DNA from: Clostridiales bacterium UBA7273 | GTDB taxonomy: Bacteria; Bacillota; Clostridia; Oscillospirales; Oscillospiraceae | Length of the DNA stretch: 64,000 bases | Reading direction: 5' to 3' | Assembly (NCBI GenBank): GCA_002472405.1 | Contig: DKRV01000040.1 | Coordinates: 1-64,000 of the forward strand | Shown: positions 51,588 to 60,508 of the stretch, piece after piece | How positions within the stretch are numbered: position 1 is the stretch's first letter | Layout of the letters: every line of letters starts with the position of its first letter | The notes under the pieces: generated by a model | What the model saw: only the letters and a program-made list of their open reading frames with translations | Databases searched by the model: none | What the model was told of the DNA's origin: nothing | Made by a program: the position numbers and the translations under genes

Positions 51588-52513
51588 CTATCAAAGAATG
51601 CGCCGCGTGGCTTAATGAACATGATGACATTCTTATACTGACCCATGTCCGCCCGGATGGCGATACGCTCGGCGGTGCCGCGGCGCTGTGCTCGGCGCTG
51701 CGCAGGATCGGAAAAACCGCTGTGCTGTTCAATAACCCCGATATTACTCCGAAGTATATGAAATATGTAAAGGTTTACATCGCGGAGAGTTTTAAGAGCG
51801 GATGTGCCGTCGCGGTCGATGTTGCCGAAGCGCACATGCTGCCTGTTGGTTTTTCAGGAGACGTTGATGTCTGCATTGACCACCACCCGTCAAACTCGCA
51901 TTATGCCGAAAAGCTTCTGCTTGACGGCAGCAAAGCCTCGTGCGGCGAGATCGTACTTGAGGTCATAAAAGCGCTCTGCGGCGATGTTACGGCGCAGGAG
52001 GCAAGCCTTTTGTACATGGCCGTATCGACCGACTGCGGCTGCTTCCGCTATGCAAATGTAACGAGCGAAACGTTTGCGGCGGCAAGCGAGCTTTTGAGCT
52101 ACGGCGCTGAGGTGCAGAAGCTTAATTTTGATCTTTTCAGGCAGGTCTCACGGGCGAGAATGACCCTTGAGGGCGGCATACTTTCGGGACTGAAATACTT
52201 CTTTGATGGGGAAGTTGTTGCCGCAACGGTGACGCGCAAAATGATGAGCGATGCCGGGGCAACGGAAAACGACTGCGATGATATTGCAGGTATACCGGGC
52301 AAGGTTGAAGGATGCGTTGTCAGCCTTGTTATACGCGAAATGGGAGATAAAAAGTGCAAGGTGTCTGTTCGATCGCAAAAAGTTTTCGACAGCAGCGCGC
52401 TCTGCGCCCGTTTTGGCGGCGGCGGACATAAAATGGCCTCAGGCTGTACGATAGAAGCATCTCCCGAAAAAACGCTTGATATGCTCATCTCCGCCATAGG
52501 CGAGGTGCTTTGA
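51584..52513 (+). CDS. nrnA: DHH/DHHA1 phosphoesterase NrnA (nanoRNase/pAp phosphatase)
   Basis: Degrades short RNA oligomers and 3'-phosphoadenosine 5'-phosphate. The DHH-family motifs are HVRPDGDTLGG (I), CIDHHPSN (III) and the DHHA1 end FGGGGHKMASG. Length, 309 residues, is normal. Between rbfA and truB is the standard position of this gene in Firmicutes. Overlaps exist at both ends. Confidence 0.94.
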   Translation: MTIKECAAWLNEHDDILILTHVRPDGDTLGGAAALCSALRRIGKTAVLFNNPDITPKYMKYVKVYIAESFKSGCAVAVDVAEAHMLPVGFSGDVDVCIDHHPSNSHYAEKLLLDGSKASCGEIVLEVIKALCGDVTAQEASLLYMAVSTDCGCFRYANVTSETFAAASELLSYGAEVQKLNFDLFRQVSRARMTLEGGILSGLKYFFDGEVVAATVTRKMMSDAGATENDCDDIAGIPGKVEGCVVSLVIREMGDKKCKVSVRSQKVFDSSALCARFGGGGHKMASGCTIEASPEKTLDMLISAIGEVL

Positions 52514-53388
52514 TGAACGGGATAATCCTCATCGATAAGCCGCAGGGTTGGACTAGCCATGATGTTGTTGCAAAGCTGCGCGGCATACTGCACGAGCGGC
52601 GCATCGGTCACTCCGGCACGCTCGATCCGCTTGCAACGGGCCTGCTCGTTGTTTTCGTCGGACGTGCGACACGAGCCGTCGAATTTGCCGAGGCTGACAG
52701 CAAGGAGTATATAGCCGGACTTCGCCTCGGGCTGAGTACCGATACGCAGGACATAAGCGGAAATGTTATCGCTGAATGCAGCGACCTGCCGGATGAAGGA
52801 GCCGTGCGCAGAGCCGTAAACAGCTTTATTGGGGATATTGAGCAGATACCTCCGATGTATTCGGCGATAAAGATCGGTGGAAAGAAGCTGTATGAGCTTG
52901 CGCGAAAAGGGCAAAGCGTTGAGCGTGCCCCGAGAAAAATTACGGTCTCGTCAATCGAGATCATCGGCAGAGAAGGCGGCGATTATCTATTAAAAATCGC
53001 CTGCTCAAAGGGAACATATGTGCGCACTTTGTGCAATGATATCGGTGCTTCTCTCGGCTGCGGCGCATGCATGAGCAGCCTTAGAAGGATAAGCGCCGGC
53101 GCGTTTTCTGTTGAAAGCGCGCACAGTATTGACGAAGTCGAAAATGCCGCTAATGAGGGCCAACTGGTTGACATAATGCTGCCGGTTGACACGCTTTTTT
53201 CAGCATTACCTGAGCTGAAAGTGCCTGAGAGCACGGCAAATCGCCTGAAAACCGGGAATATTATTAAAATTTCCGCTGCCGACGGCGATTATAGAGTTTA
53301 TTCCGATTCCGGCGAATTTCTGCTGGTCGGCAAGGTCGAAAACGGAAAACTTAAAACAATAAAAAGCTTTTTTGAGGTTAATAAATGA
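52513..53388 (+). CDS. truB: tRNA pseudouridine-55 synthase TruB
   Basis: Modifies U55 in the T loop of tRNAs. IDKPQGWTSHDVVAKLR, the catalytic aspartate in GHSGTLDPLATG, and DISGNV plus the C-terminal PUA-like part identify it. The ATG at 52513 shares a base with the nrnA stop; a TTG just before it is rejected. The length is 291 residues. The stop overlaps ribF (ATGA). Confidence 0.95.
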   Translation: MNGIILIDKPQGWTSHDVVAKLRGILHERRIGHSGTLDPLATGLLVVFVGRATRAVEFAEADSKEYIAGLRLGLSTDTQDISGNVIAECSDLPDEGAVRRAVNSFIGDIEQIPPMYSAIKIGGKKLYELARKGQSVERAPRKITVSSIEIIGREGGDYLLKIACSKGTYVRTLCNDIGASLGCGACMSSLRRISAGAFSVESAHSIDEVENAANEGQLVDIMLPVDTLFSALPELKVPESTANRLKTGNIIKISAADGDYRVYSDSGEFLLVGKVENGKLKTIKSFFEVNK

Positions 53389-54281
53389 CGAAACAGAAAG
53401 TAATGGCGCTGGGCTTTTTTGACGGCATACACGTCGGACACGCAGCGCTTATTAACAAGATAAAGCAGCGCGCGGAAGAGACTGGCGCAGAGCCTGCCGT
53501 GCTTACATTTGATGTGCACCCCGATAACCTTGTTTTCAAAAAAACCGTACCTCTTATCAACAGCGCCGAAGACAGAGAAAATATACTCATCCGCTGCTTT
53601 GGCATAAACGATGTCGTTGTTATCCACTTTAATCAGCGAGTCATGCATATGGACTGGCATGATTTCATTGATGAGCTTATTGACGAGATGAACCTTCGTT
53701 GGATAGTTGTCGGACATGATTTCTGCTTTGGATACAAAGGCCTCGGTACGGCCGAAAAGCTCAAAGCTTACTGCGCAGAGCGCGGTGTCGGATGCGATAT
53801 TATACCTGCCGTCTGCCGCGACGGTGTTGTTGTAAGCTCAACGCTTATACGGCAGCTGATCGAAAGCGGAGAAATGGAAAAGGCCAATGAATACCTCGGC
53901 CATCCGCACACGCTCACCGATGTTATACGTACAGGCTATCACCTCGGAACGAAGATGGGGACGCCGACCATAAACATGAGCTTTCCGCAGGGAGTTATAA
54001 TTCCGCGCCACGGAGTGTATGCCGCAAAAGCGTATATTGACGGGCAGGAGTATATGTCGGTCACAAATGTAGGCATTCGCCCCACCGTCAGCGACTCTGG
54101 CAACGTGAATGTAGAGAGCTTTTTGCTTGATTTCCGTGGAAATCTTTACGGTCATCGTGCGCGCATTGATTTTTACAAATTCCTGCGCCCCGAGCGCAAG
54201 TTTGACGATGTTGCCGAGCTTGCGGCTCAGATAAAGAATGATGCCCAAACAACACGCGAATACTTTGAGAATAAAGAATGA
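53385..54281 (+). CDS. ribF: Bifunctional riboflavin kinase/FAD synthetase
   Basis: Converts riboflavin to FMN and then FAD. The N-terminal adenylyltransferase carries GFFDGIHVGHAALI, FNQRVMHMDWHDFI and VVGHDFCFGYKG. The C-terminal kinase domain carries GTKMGTPTINM, GVYAAKAYI, VTNVGIRPTV and the catalytic ESFLLDF. Length is 298 residues. This is the last gene of the rimP operon and stands out as a needed supply for the flavoproteins encoded nearby. No FMN riboswitch precedes it. Confidence 0.95.
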   Translation: MTKQKVMALGFFDGIHVGHAALINKIKQRAEETGAEPAVLTFDVHPDNLVFKKTVPLINSAEDRENILIRCFGINDVVVIHFNQRVMHMDWHDFIDELIDEMNLRWIVVGHDFCFGYKGLGTAEKLKAYCAERGVGCDIIPAVCRDGVVVSSTLIRQLIESGEMEKANEYLGHPHTLTDVIRTGYHLGTKMGTPTINMSFPQGVIIPRHGVYAAKAYIDGQEYMSVTNVGIRPTVSDSGNVNVESFLLDFRGNLYGHRARIDFYKFLRPERKFDDVAELAAQIKNDAQTTREYFENKE

Positions 54282-54284
54282 TAT

Positions 54285-54315
54285 AAAAAAGCGCTGCGAA
54301 AAATTCGCAGCGCTT
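54285..54315 (-). terminator. Terminator for the DUF3048 gene, also at the end of the rimP operon
   Basis: AAGCGCTGCGAA pairs with TTCGCAGCGCTT (12 pairs) around AAA. On the minus strand seven T residues follow; on the plus strand the tail is weak, although the fold may still stop ribF transcripts. Confidence 0.85.
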
Positions 54316-54328
54316 AAATCATGTCAAA

Positions 54329-55402
54329 TTATCCGTTGAAAACTATTCCCTTGGTGCTGTCAAGCGGAGCAATGCTTATCCATGTCTTTCCGACGCTCAG
54401 GTTCAGGGGAGTTCCGTCCTTGAGCGTGTAATGGAAGTTGTCCGCACGGTCGGCGCGGGTCCAGTTGATCTCAACATATTTGCCGCCGGTGAAGAAATAA
54501 CCGGTACCAGAGCCTGTGAGCTCCATGGCCTGACGGCCGTAGCTGTCGATGGTCTTGGTGGGAACGTTGAGGACGATAACGTTTGCAAGGTCTATCGAGC
54601 TGTTGTTGCCGCCGTCGATGTACTCATCTCCGCTTATAAATGCATGGTAGCATTTCTTGTCCGTATCATACTTAAAGGTGGTATTGTAGTAAGAGTAGTA
54701 GACGGTGAAATCTGCCGAGGAGTTTGTGCACTGGGAAACGGCATCCTCTGCAAAGCTGAGACCATAGGTGTTGTCATAGCTGCTGTCGTGCTTAAGCTCG
54801 TAATTGTTCTTGCAGAAGGAGGCGAGCTTGCTGCCGTCGGCAAACAGGGTGTGCTCAACATTTTTGCCCTGGCTGAGACGAGTCTGATCGCGGTAGTAGC
54901 TGGAAGCTTCACCGGAACGAGCGCCGCGTACACCGTCCATGTTGTCAATGCCGAGCGTTTTTATATCCGAATATGCCTGCTCGCTTCCGCCGGCGTGAAT
55001 ATAGATCGCGTCATAAGCCTGAGCCATGCTGATGTAATACGGTCTTGCACTGCGCAGCGAACCTACGGTTATTCCGTCAACATCGTTGAACACAGCCATC
55101 ATACGGGTAATGCCGCCTTCGGCAAGCGCTTCATAGATGATCGAAGCCTGCGACAGGCCGACAGATGGGCGTGCGTCGGGGTGGTTGTTTATCATAACAC
55201 AGTACGGACGCAGATCGCTTTTGTCCTCGCTGACCTTTTCGCCCGTCAGTGGATTGATAGGACCGCTCACTACTTCGTTCTTGTTCAGTCCGTCGCCGTT
55301 GACATCGGGCGCGTTGGGGGACTTTTCTTCATCCTTGCCGCAGCCTGCAAACAGGCATAGCACCATAAGAACCGAAAGAACGAGTGCCAGTATTCTCTTC
55401 AA
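54329..55402 (-). CDS. DUF3048 lipoprotein (YerB family)
   Basis: An extracytoplasmic lipoprotein. The start is a TTG at 55402 behind GAGGTG; it gives a typical lipoprotein signal (KRILALVLSVLMVLCLFAGC) with lipobox LFAGC and Cys at about residue 20. The mature part has the DUF3048 pattern: NPLTGE, DLRPYCVMINNHPDARP.GLSQASIIYE.L.EGGITR, GSLRSARPY. Length is 357 residues. YerB function is unknown; it is induced with cell envelope stress genes in some species. It is monocistronic. Confidence 0.9.
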   Translation of the reverse strand: MKRILALVLSVLMVLCLFAGCGKDEEKSPNAPDVNGDGLNKNEVVSGPINPLTGEKVSEDKSDLRPYCVMINNHPDARPSVGLSQASIIYEALAEGGITRMMAVFNDVDGITVGSLRSARPYYISMAQAYDAIYIHAGGSEQAYSDIKTLGIDNMDGVRGARSGEASSYYRDQTRLSQGKNVEHTLFADGSKLASFCKNNYELKHDSSYDNTYGLSFAEDAVSQCTNSSADFTVYYSYYNTTFKYDTDKKCYHAFISGDEYIDGGNNSSIDLANVIVLNVPTKTIDSYGRQAMELTGSGTGYFFTGGKYVEINWTRADRADNFHYTLKDGTPLNLSVGKTWISIAPLDSTKGIVFNG

Positions 55403-55522
55403 ATTGAAACACCTCACATTTTGTAGATTTGCTTGGAAATATGGCTTATTAATTATACTATTTGCAGGGCATATTGTCAAACGGCCGGAAATGTGTTAGT
55501 ATTTATGTAGGAGATGATTGCA

Positions 55523-56065
55523 ATGTACGAACAGATCAAAAATGAAACGGAAAATGCAGTGAGGGAGCTTGTTGAGAAATCAAATCTTAAGAAGGGCTCG
55601 CTTGTTGTCGTCGGCTGTTCATCCAGCGAGATACTCGGTGAGCACATAGGTAAGGGCTCGTCACCGGAGACCGGCGTGGTCGTTGCCGAGGCTATACTCA
55701 AGGTACTTAATGAAAACGGAATATATCTTGCAGCACAGTGCTGCGAGCATCTCAACAGAGCGCTTGTCGTTGAGCGTGCCGCTGCCGAGAAATATATGCT
55801 TGAAGAGGTTTGTGTAAGACCCATGCCCAAGGCCGGAGGCTCTTTTGCAACAGCTGTGTATGACAGAATGAGTGATCCGGTCATGGTCGAGCATGTCAAG
55901 GCTCATGCCGGCCTGGATATCGGATGCACGCTTATCGGAATGCATCTTAAAGATGTTGCCGTTCCTCTTCGACTGTCGTGTAAGAAGATAGGCGATGCAC
56001 TTGTAACGGCAGCATATACTCGGCCGAAGCTCATAGGCGGAGTAAGGGCGCATTATCCCGAATAA
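55523..56065 (+). CDS. DUF436/TIGR01440-family protein (YwlG-like)
   Basis: A 180-residue cytosolic protein with the conserved VGCSSSEILGEHIGK, QCCEHLNRALVVER and HVKAHAGLDIGCTLIGMHL segments. Family function is unproven. AGGAG precedes the ATG at 55523 by nine bases, which is a better fit than the ATG nine bases earlier. It stands alone between a divergent lipoprotein gene and the convergent dapA, separated from the latter by a terminator. Confidence 0.9.
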   Translation: MYEQIKNETENAVRELVEKSNLKKGSLVVVGCSSSEILGEHIGKGSSPETGVVVAEAILKVLNENGIYLAAQCCEHLNRALVVERAAAEKYMLEEVCVRPMPKAGGSFATAVYDRMSDPVMVEHVKAHAGLDIGCTLIGMHLKDVAVPLRLSCKKIGDALVTAAYTRPKLIGGVRAHYPE

Positions 56066-56071
56066 AATTTT

Positions 56072-56109
56072 CAAGGCATTGGACTTGGACCAATGCCTTG
56101 TTCTTTTCT
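56072..56109 (+). terminator. Terminator between the DUF436 gene and dapA
   Basis: CAAGGCATTGG pairs with CCAATGCCTTG (11 pairs) around a seven-base loop and is followed by TTCTTTTCT, overlapping the first bases of the convergent dapA end. Confidence 0.85.
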
Positions 56110-57010
56110 AATCTGCGTTTCTGATCCCTATGCCGCAGCTGCGCATGCTTTCGGCCAGCCGCTGCATATGCTCCGGTGTAATTTCCGTCAACGGAAGCCG
56201 GAGCTTTCCGCAGTCAAAGCCTATCATTTTCATTGCCGCTTTTACCGGGATGGGGTTCGTTTCGATGAAAAGATCGGAAAACAGCCGAGAATATTTGAAA
56301 TACAGCTGCTGCGCCTGAAGAAAATTTCCGTCAAGGCAAAGCTCACACAGTTTTGCAACAGCGGCCGGAACAACGTTTGATGCGACCGAGATAACGCCCA
56401 AAGCGCCCAGTGCCATCATCGGCACGGTGTTGTCGTCGTTTCCGCTCCATATGAACAGATCGTTGCCGCATTCGGCTCTTGTTGCGGCGAAAAGGCTGAA
56501 GTCTCCGGAGGCTTCCTTAACTCCGTTTATGTTTGGATGCTTTGAAAGCTCGATATATGTGTCGAGCTTTATTCCGACACTCGTTCTTGACGGTACATTA
56601 TACACTATCATAGGAATATCAACCCTGTCGGCAACGTATGTAAAGTGCTTTATCAAGCCGATTTGCGTTGCTTTGTTGTAATATGGCGTCACCATGAGTA
56701 CACCGTCGGCGTCGCAGCGCAGAGCACAGCGCGCAAATCCGAGAGCCTTTGCTGTGTCATTGCTGCCGATTCCGGCGATGATTTTCATACGTCCGTCGTT
56801 GTGCCGGCAGGTAAATTCAATAAGCTCTTCATGCTCGTAGCGGCTCATCGTTGCATTCTCGCCCGTAGTTCCGCAGACAACTATGGCGGTTGTTCCGCTG
56901 TCGTATTGAAAGTCAATAAGCTCTGCCATTTTGTCATAGTCAATGCCGTTTTCGTTAAACGGAGTTACAATCGCGGTGCATGAGCCTTTGAATATCGGAG
57001 TTTTGAACAT
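56108..57010 (-). CDS. dapA: 4-hydroxy-tetrahydrodipicolinate synthase
   Basis: Condenses pyruvate with aspartate semialdehyde, the first step of the lysine/diaminopimelate pathway; dipicolinate for spores comes from the same branch. TIM barrel of 300 residues with GTTGENATMSRYEHEEL, the tyrosine in YNVPSRTSVG and the Schiff-base lysine in NGVKEASGD. GGGGGT precedes the ATG. It is monocistronic and divergent from queA. A DAP product agrees with the DNPR motif of MurE. Confidence 0.94.
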   Translation of the reverse strand: MFKTPIFKGSCTAIVTPFNENGIDYDKMAELIDFQYDSGTTAIVVCGTTGENATMSRYEHEELIEFTCRHNDGRMKIIAGIGSNDTAKALGFARCALRCDADGVLMVTPYYNKATQIGLIKHFTYVADRVDIPMIVYNVPSRTSVGIKLDTYIELSKHPNINGVKEASGDFSLFAATRAECGNDLFIWSGNDDNTVPMMALGALGVISVASNVVPAAVAKLCELCLDGNFLQAQQLYFKYSRLFSDLFIETNPIPVKAAMKMIGFDCGKLRLPLTEITPEHMQRLAESMRSCGIGIRNAD

Positions 57011-57071
57011 AAGGTACCCCCAATCATAATGCTTTTTAATATTATGACCGCGCTTGCACGCATATGACTTG

Positions 57072-57100
57072 TTGAATTATTCGTGGGTTTGTATTATAAT
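57072..57100 (+). promoter_or_regulatory. Promoter of the queA-tgt operon
   Basis: TTGAAT and a consensus TATAAT are 17 bases apart, 47 bases ahead of queA. Confidence 0.75.
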
Positions 57101-57146
57101 GAAAGCTCAACGCAATTATACATTATAATAATGGAGCATTTTTGCA

Positions 57147-58169
57147 ATGAATAAATCGGATTTTGATTTTTACCTTCCTGAGCGGCTGATTGCTCAAACA
57201 CCGCTTGAAAAACGTGATTCATCGCGCCTGCTGCACCTTGATAAAAAAACCGGTGCGATAGAGCATGGGCACTTTCATGATATAACGAAGTATCTGAAAA
57301 AAGGCGACTGCCTTGTCATGAACGACTCCAGAGTTCTGCCTGCACGACTGATCGGATCCCGTCTCAGCGGCGGACTTGTTGAGCTTGTGCTGCTGCGCGA
57401 TCTTGGCGACGGATGCTGGGAATGCCTCAGCCGGCCGGGAAGAAAGACTAAGCCCGGAACAGAGCTTACATTCGGTGACGGCGAGCTTACGGCAACGGTG
57501 ATGGATGTTGCCGAGGGCGGAAACAGGATCGTCAAATTCCACTTTGAGGGCATATTTATTGAAAAACTCGAAAAGCTCGGCAAAATGCCGCTGCCGCCCT
57601 ATATAAAAGAAGAGCTTCAGGACTCGGAGCGTTATCAGACCGTTTATTCTCGTGAGCTTGGAAGTGCAGCCGCGCCGACTGCCGGTTTGCATTTTACAAA
57701 GGAGCTGCTTAAAGAGATAGAGGATATGGGCGTGAAAACGTGCTTTGTCACGCTCCATGTCGGCCTCGGAACATTCAGGCCGGTCAAGGCCGAGAAAATC
57801 GAGGAGCACGAGATGCACTCGGAGTTCTGCATCGTTCCGCAGGAAACGGCAGATATAATTAACGAAACCAAGAAAAACGGCGGCAGAGTTATTGCTGTCG
57901 GAACAACTTCATGCCGCACGCTCGAAAGCTTTGCAAAAGCAGACGGAACAATGGAGGCAAGCTCCGGGTGGACAAATATTTTCATCTATCCGGGCTATAC
58001 ATTCAAATGTATTGATGCGCTTATAACCAATTTCCATCTGCCCGAAAGTACGCTTATCATGCTTGTATCTGCGCTTGCCGGAAGAGAGAATGTTCTGCAT
58101 GCATATTCCGTAGCCGTCGAGGAAGAATACAGATTCTTTTCTTTTGGTGACGCCATGATCGTCGAATAG
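57147..58169 (+). CDS. queA: tRNA preQ1-34 ribosyltransferase-isomerase QueA
   Basis: Transfers the ribosyl part of S-adenosylmethionine to preQ1 in tRNA, forming epoxyqueuosine. [61 protein letters not shown] and [13 protein letters not shown] are the family motifs. Length is 340. It precedes tgt by 12 bases. queG/queH, the last step, is not in the window. Confidence 0.96.
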   Translation: MNKSDFDFYLPERLIAQTPLEKRDSSRLLHLDKKTGAIEHGHFHDITKYLKKGDCLVMNDSRVLPARLIGSRLSGGLVELVLLRDLGDGCWECLSRPGRKTKPGTELTFGDGELTATVMDVAEGGNRIVKFHFEGIFIEKLEKLGKMPLPPYIKEELQDSERYQTVYSRELGSAAAPTAGLHFTKELLKEIEDMGVKTCFVTLHVGLGTFRPVKAEKIEEHEMHSEFCIVPQETADIINETKKNGGRVIAVGTTSCRTLESFAKADGTMEASSGWTNIFIYPGYTFKCIDALITNFHLPESTLIMLVSALAGRENVLHAYSVAVEEEYRFFSFGDAMIVE

Positions 58170-58181
58170 GGGAGGGGACCA

Positions 58182-59312
58182 ATGTACAAACTTAAAAAGC
58201 AGGAAGGCAATGCTCGCCGCGGCGAGCTTGAAACTCCGCACGGAACAGTTCAGACGCCGGTGTTCATGAACGTCGGTACTGCGGCTGCGATCAAAGGCGC
58301 GCTATCAGCTGCCGACCTCAAAACGATCGGATGTCAGGTCGAGCTGTCAAACACATATCATCTTCACCTTCGCCCCGGTGACGAGCTGGTGCGAGATATG
58401 GGTGGACTGCATAAGTTCATGACCTGGGATGGCCCGATCCTGACCGACAGCGGCGGATTTCAGATTTTTTCGCTCGCAAGTCTGCGCAAAATAAGCGAAG
58501 AGGGCGTGAAATTCAATTCGCACATTGACGGCCGGCATATATTCATGGGACCGGAGGAGAGCATGCGCATTCAGGCAAACCTCGGCTCGGATATTGCAAT
58601 GGCGTTCGACGAATGCATAAAGATCCCGTCGCCGCGCGAATATGTTGAAAAATCCTGCGATCGCACCTATCGTTGGCTCGTAAGATGCAAAGCCGCGCTC
58701 TCGGAATATAACAGCCGCGAGGATGCGGTGAATCCCGGGCAGATGCTGTTCGGAATAAACCAGGGCGCCACTTTTGCGGATGTTCGTATAGAGCACATGA
58801 AGAAAATTGCCGAGCTTGACCTTCCGGGCTACGCTATCGGAGGACTGGCCGTCGGCGAGACTCATCAGGAAATGTACGATACTATCCAGGCCGTTGAGGA
58901 ATATATGCCGAAGGACAAGCCCAGATATCTCATGGGCGTGGGAACTCCGGGAAATATAATTGAGGGCGTTGCGCGCGGCGTTGACTTTTTTGACTGCGTC
59001 ATGCCGGCGCGAAACGGCAGACACGGGCATCTGTTTACCTGGAACGGAATTATAAACATAAAAAACGAAAAGTATCTGCGCGATGAGCAGCCGATAGATT
59101 CCGAGTGTGACTGCCCCGTGTGCAAGCGCTACAGCAGGGCTTATGTCCGCCATCTGTTCAAGGCAAACGAAATGCTTGCCATGCGCTTTGCGGTAATGCA
59201 TAATCTTTATTTCTATAATAAGCTCATGGAAAAGATACGCATGAGTCTGGATAACGATAATTTCGAACAGTTCCGATCAAAATATACAAAAATGTTGGAT
59301 ACAAGGATATAA
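58182..59312 (+). CDS. tgt: tRNA-guanine(34) transglycosylase
   Basis: Exchanges G34 of GUN-anticodon tRNAs for preQ1. The catalytic segments TDSGGFQIFSLASLRKI, MAFDECIKIPSPREYVEKS and YAIGGLAVGE are intact, and the zinc site reads CDCPVCKRYSRAYVRHLF with following histidine. Length is 376. GGGAGGGGA precedes the ATG. The pair queA-tgt is followed by yajC, the common Firmicute order. Confidence 0.96.
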   Translation: MYKLKKQEGNARRGELETPHGTVQTPVFMNVGTAAAIKGALSAADLKTIGCQVELSNTYHLHLRPGDELVRDMGGLHKFMTWDGPILTDSGGFQIFSLASLRKISEEGVKFNSHIDGRHIFMGPEESMRIQANLGSDIAMAFDECIKIPSPREYVEKSCDRTYRWLVRCKAALSEYNSREDAVNPGQMLFGINQGATFADVRIEHMKKIAELDLPGYAIGGLAVGETHQEMYDTIQAVEEYMPKDKPRYLMGVGTPGNIIEGVARGVDFFDCVMPARNGRHGHLFTWNGIINIKNEKYLRDEQPIDSECDCPVCKRYSRAYVRHLFKANEMLAMRFAVMHNLYFYNKLMEKIRMSLDNDNFEQFRSKYTKMLDTRI

Positions 59313-59317
59313 AACAC

Positions 59318-59346
59318 TTGAAATACTCAGCATTACTATGTATAAT
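59318..59346 (+). promoter_or_regulatory. Promoter of yajC
   Basis: TTGAAA and TATAAT are spaced by 17 bases, 53 bases ahead of yajC. Confidence 0.75.
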
Positions 59347-59398
59347 TAATTAGATATCAGCATAAAGCGAAAAAATTTTTTAATATAAGGAGCAAAAT

Positions 59399-59716
59399 AT
59401 GTTTTTAGCAGCAGCAACCGGAGCAGGCAGCTCCAGTTCCATGATCATCATTCTTCTTCTGTTCTTCGTTCTGATGTGGTTCTTCATGATCAGACCCGAG
59501 AAGAAAAAGCAGAAGAAGATAGAGGCAATGCGCAGCGCACTGAGCGTCGGCGATGAGATCGTCACTATCGGCGGCATTATGGGTACTATCGTCCACGTCA
59601 CTGAGGATGACATCACCATCGAGACCGGCGAAGACAAGGTTCGCGTTCAGTTTAAGAAGTGGGCTGTCAGCAGCAACGTAAGAGCTGACGCAGCGGAAGC
59701 AAAAGAGAAAAAGTAA
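59399..59716 (+). CDS. yajC: Preprotein translocase accessory subunit YajC
   Basis: A 105-residue bitopic membrane protein working with SecDF. After a short extracytoplasmic N-terminus the membrane span (IIILLLFFVLMWFFMI) is followed by RPEKKKQKKIEAMRSAL, GDEIVTIGGIMGTI and a strand with KWAVS, the family pattern. AAGGAGC precedes the ATG. secDF is not in the window. Confidence 0.95.
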   Translation: MFLAAATGAGSSSSMIIILLLFFVLMWFFMIRPEKKKQKKIEAMRSALSVGDEIVTIGGIMGTIVHVTEDDITIETGEDKVRVQFKKWAVSSNVRADAAEAKEKK

Positions 59717-59733
59717 TAGCTGCCTTACGGCAT

Positions 59734-59788
59734 AAAAATACCTTCGGACAAATATGATGTACAAACATCATGTGCCGGAGGTATTTTT
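59734..59788 (+). promoter_or_regulatory. Long hairpin covering the ribosome site of the TIGR04086 gene
   Basis: AAAAATACCTTCGG pairs with CCGGAGGTATTTTT (one interior T-G type mismatch), with a nested ATGATGT/ACATCAT stem. The right arm includes GGAGG, the only ribosome site of the next gene, and the ATTTTT tail right before its ATG. It can act as terminator or as translational lid. Confidence 0.65.
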
Positions 59789-60199
59789 ATGTCTGCAAGC
59801 AAGAACAAATCAAAAAGCGGCATCGTTACCGGAACGATCATTGCAATAGTGCTGACTGCTTTAATGTGCGGCGTATACGCGCTGCTCGTTAAAAACGGAA
59901 AACTTACGGATGACTACTCGGACGTTATAATAAGCGCGTCAATTGCCCTGGCTGTGTTTATAGGCGCACTGCTGTCTAATTCGGGGCAGGGGAGGAGAGG
60001 GATATCCGGTCTTGCAGTGGGCGTAATTTATGCGTTCGTCGTTGTTTCTGTGCCGCTTCTCGCATATCCGACTGAGGTAGATTGGCTAAAGATCATCAGA
60101 ATTATTGCCATAGCGGCTGTGAGCGGAGCAGTAGGTGGAAGCATCAATTTAGTCAAAAGTAACAAAAGCTTTCACAAAAATCGCAAAAAGAAAAATTAG
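59789..60199 (+). CDS. TIGR04086-family membrane protein
   Basis: A small integral membrane protein of 136 residues with four hydrophobic segments (for example VTGTIIAIVLTALMCGVYALL and VGVIYAFVVVSVPLLAY), basic N- and C-termini (SASKNKSKSG; KNRKKKN) and the usual position behind yajC. Function is unknown. GGAGG at 59777-59781 lies inside the stem described above. Confidence 0.85.
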   Translation: MSASKNKSKSGIVTGTIIAIVLTALMCGVYALLVKNGKLTDDYSDVIISASIALAVFIGALLSNSGQGRRGISGLAVGVIYAFVVVSVPLLAYPTEVDWLKIIRIIAIAAVSGAVGGSINLVKSNKSFHKNRKKKN

Positions 60200-60508
60200 A
60201 TAACTATTTGTATATATTGCATTTGGTTGACATAATTTTAGCTGATAACCTATATGTAGTGAAAAATGCAAGATATCCAACCTAAATATTGCGATTGGGA
60301 CCCTGGAAGAACTGGGTTACAGCAGATGACGGTAATGTGGTTTACATAACAGAGTTAACATAATATATCGACATAATTAACAAAATTGATAATATTTTTA
60401 GAAAACGCTTGATTACATTGAAAAATTGTATTATATTGTGTTTACACAGAAGTTATGTAAATCCATGAGTTATTCTCCGCTGATTTTCGTAAATGTGAGG
60501 AGGAACTG
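60200..60508 (+). other. AT-rich intergenic region with repeated ACATAA elements
   Basis: The 309-base gap is far richer in A+T than the genes around it. ACATAA(T/C) occurs at 60229, 60344, 60358 and 60371 on the plus strand and inverted at 60452. A GC-richer island (about 60290-60340) could code for a short peptide in any of three frames but none is long or has a good ribosome site. No recognisable Cys-rich SCIFF-type peptide gene, often found behind TIGR04086 genes in Clostridia, can be seen. Confidence 0.45.
60409..60437 (+). promoter_or_regulatory. Promoter of the membrane-protein/xerD pair
   Basis: TTGATT and TATATT are spaced by 17 bases, about 70 bases ahead of the membrane-protein gene. 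An inverted ACATAA element lies just downstream. Confidence 0.65.

Noticed and set aside
53341..53384. FMN riboswitch ahead of ribF
   Set aside because: truB runs directly into ribF with overlapping codons, so there is no space for one.
60266..60349. A 27-codon frame in the gap before the membrane-protein gene
   Set aside because: Poor ribosome site and no protein-like features; other frames over the same island are equally open.
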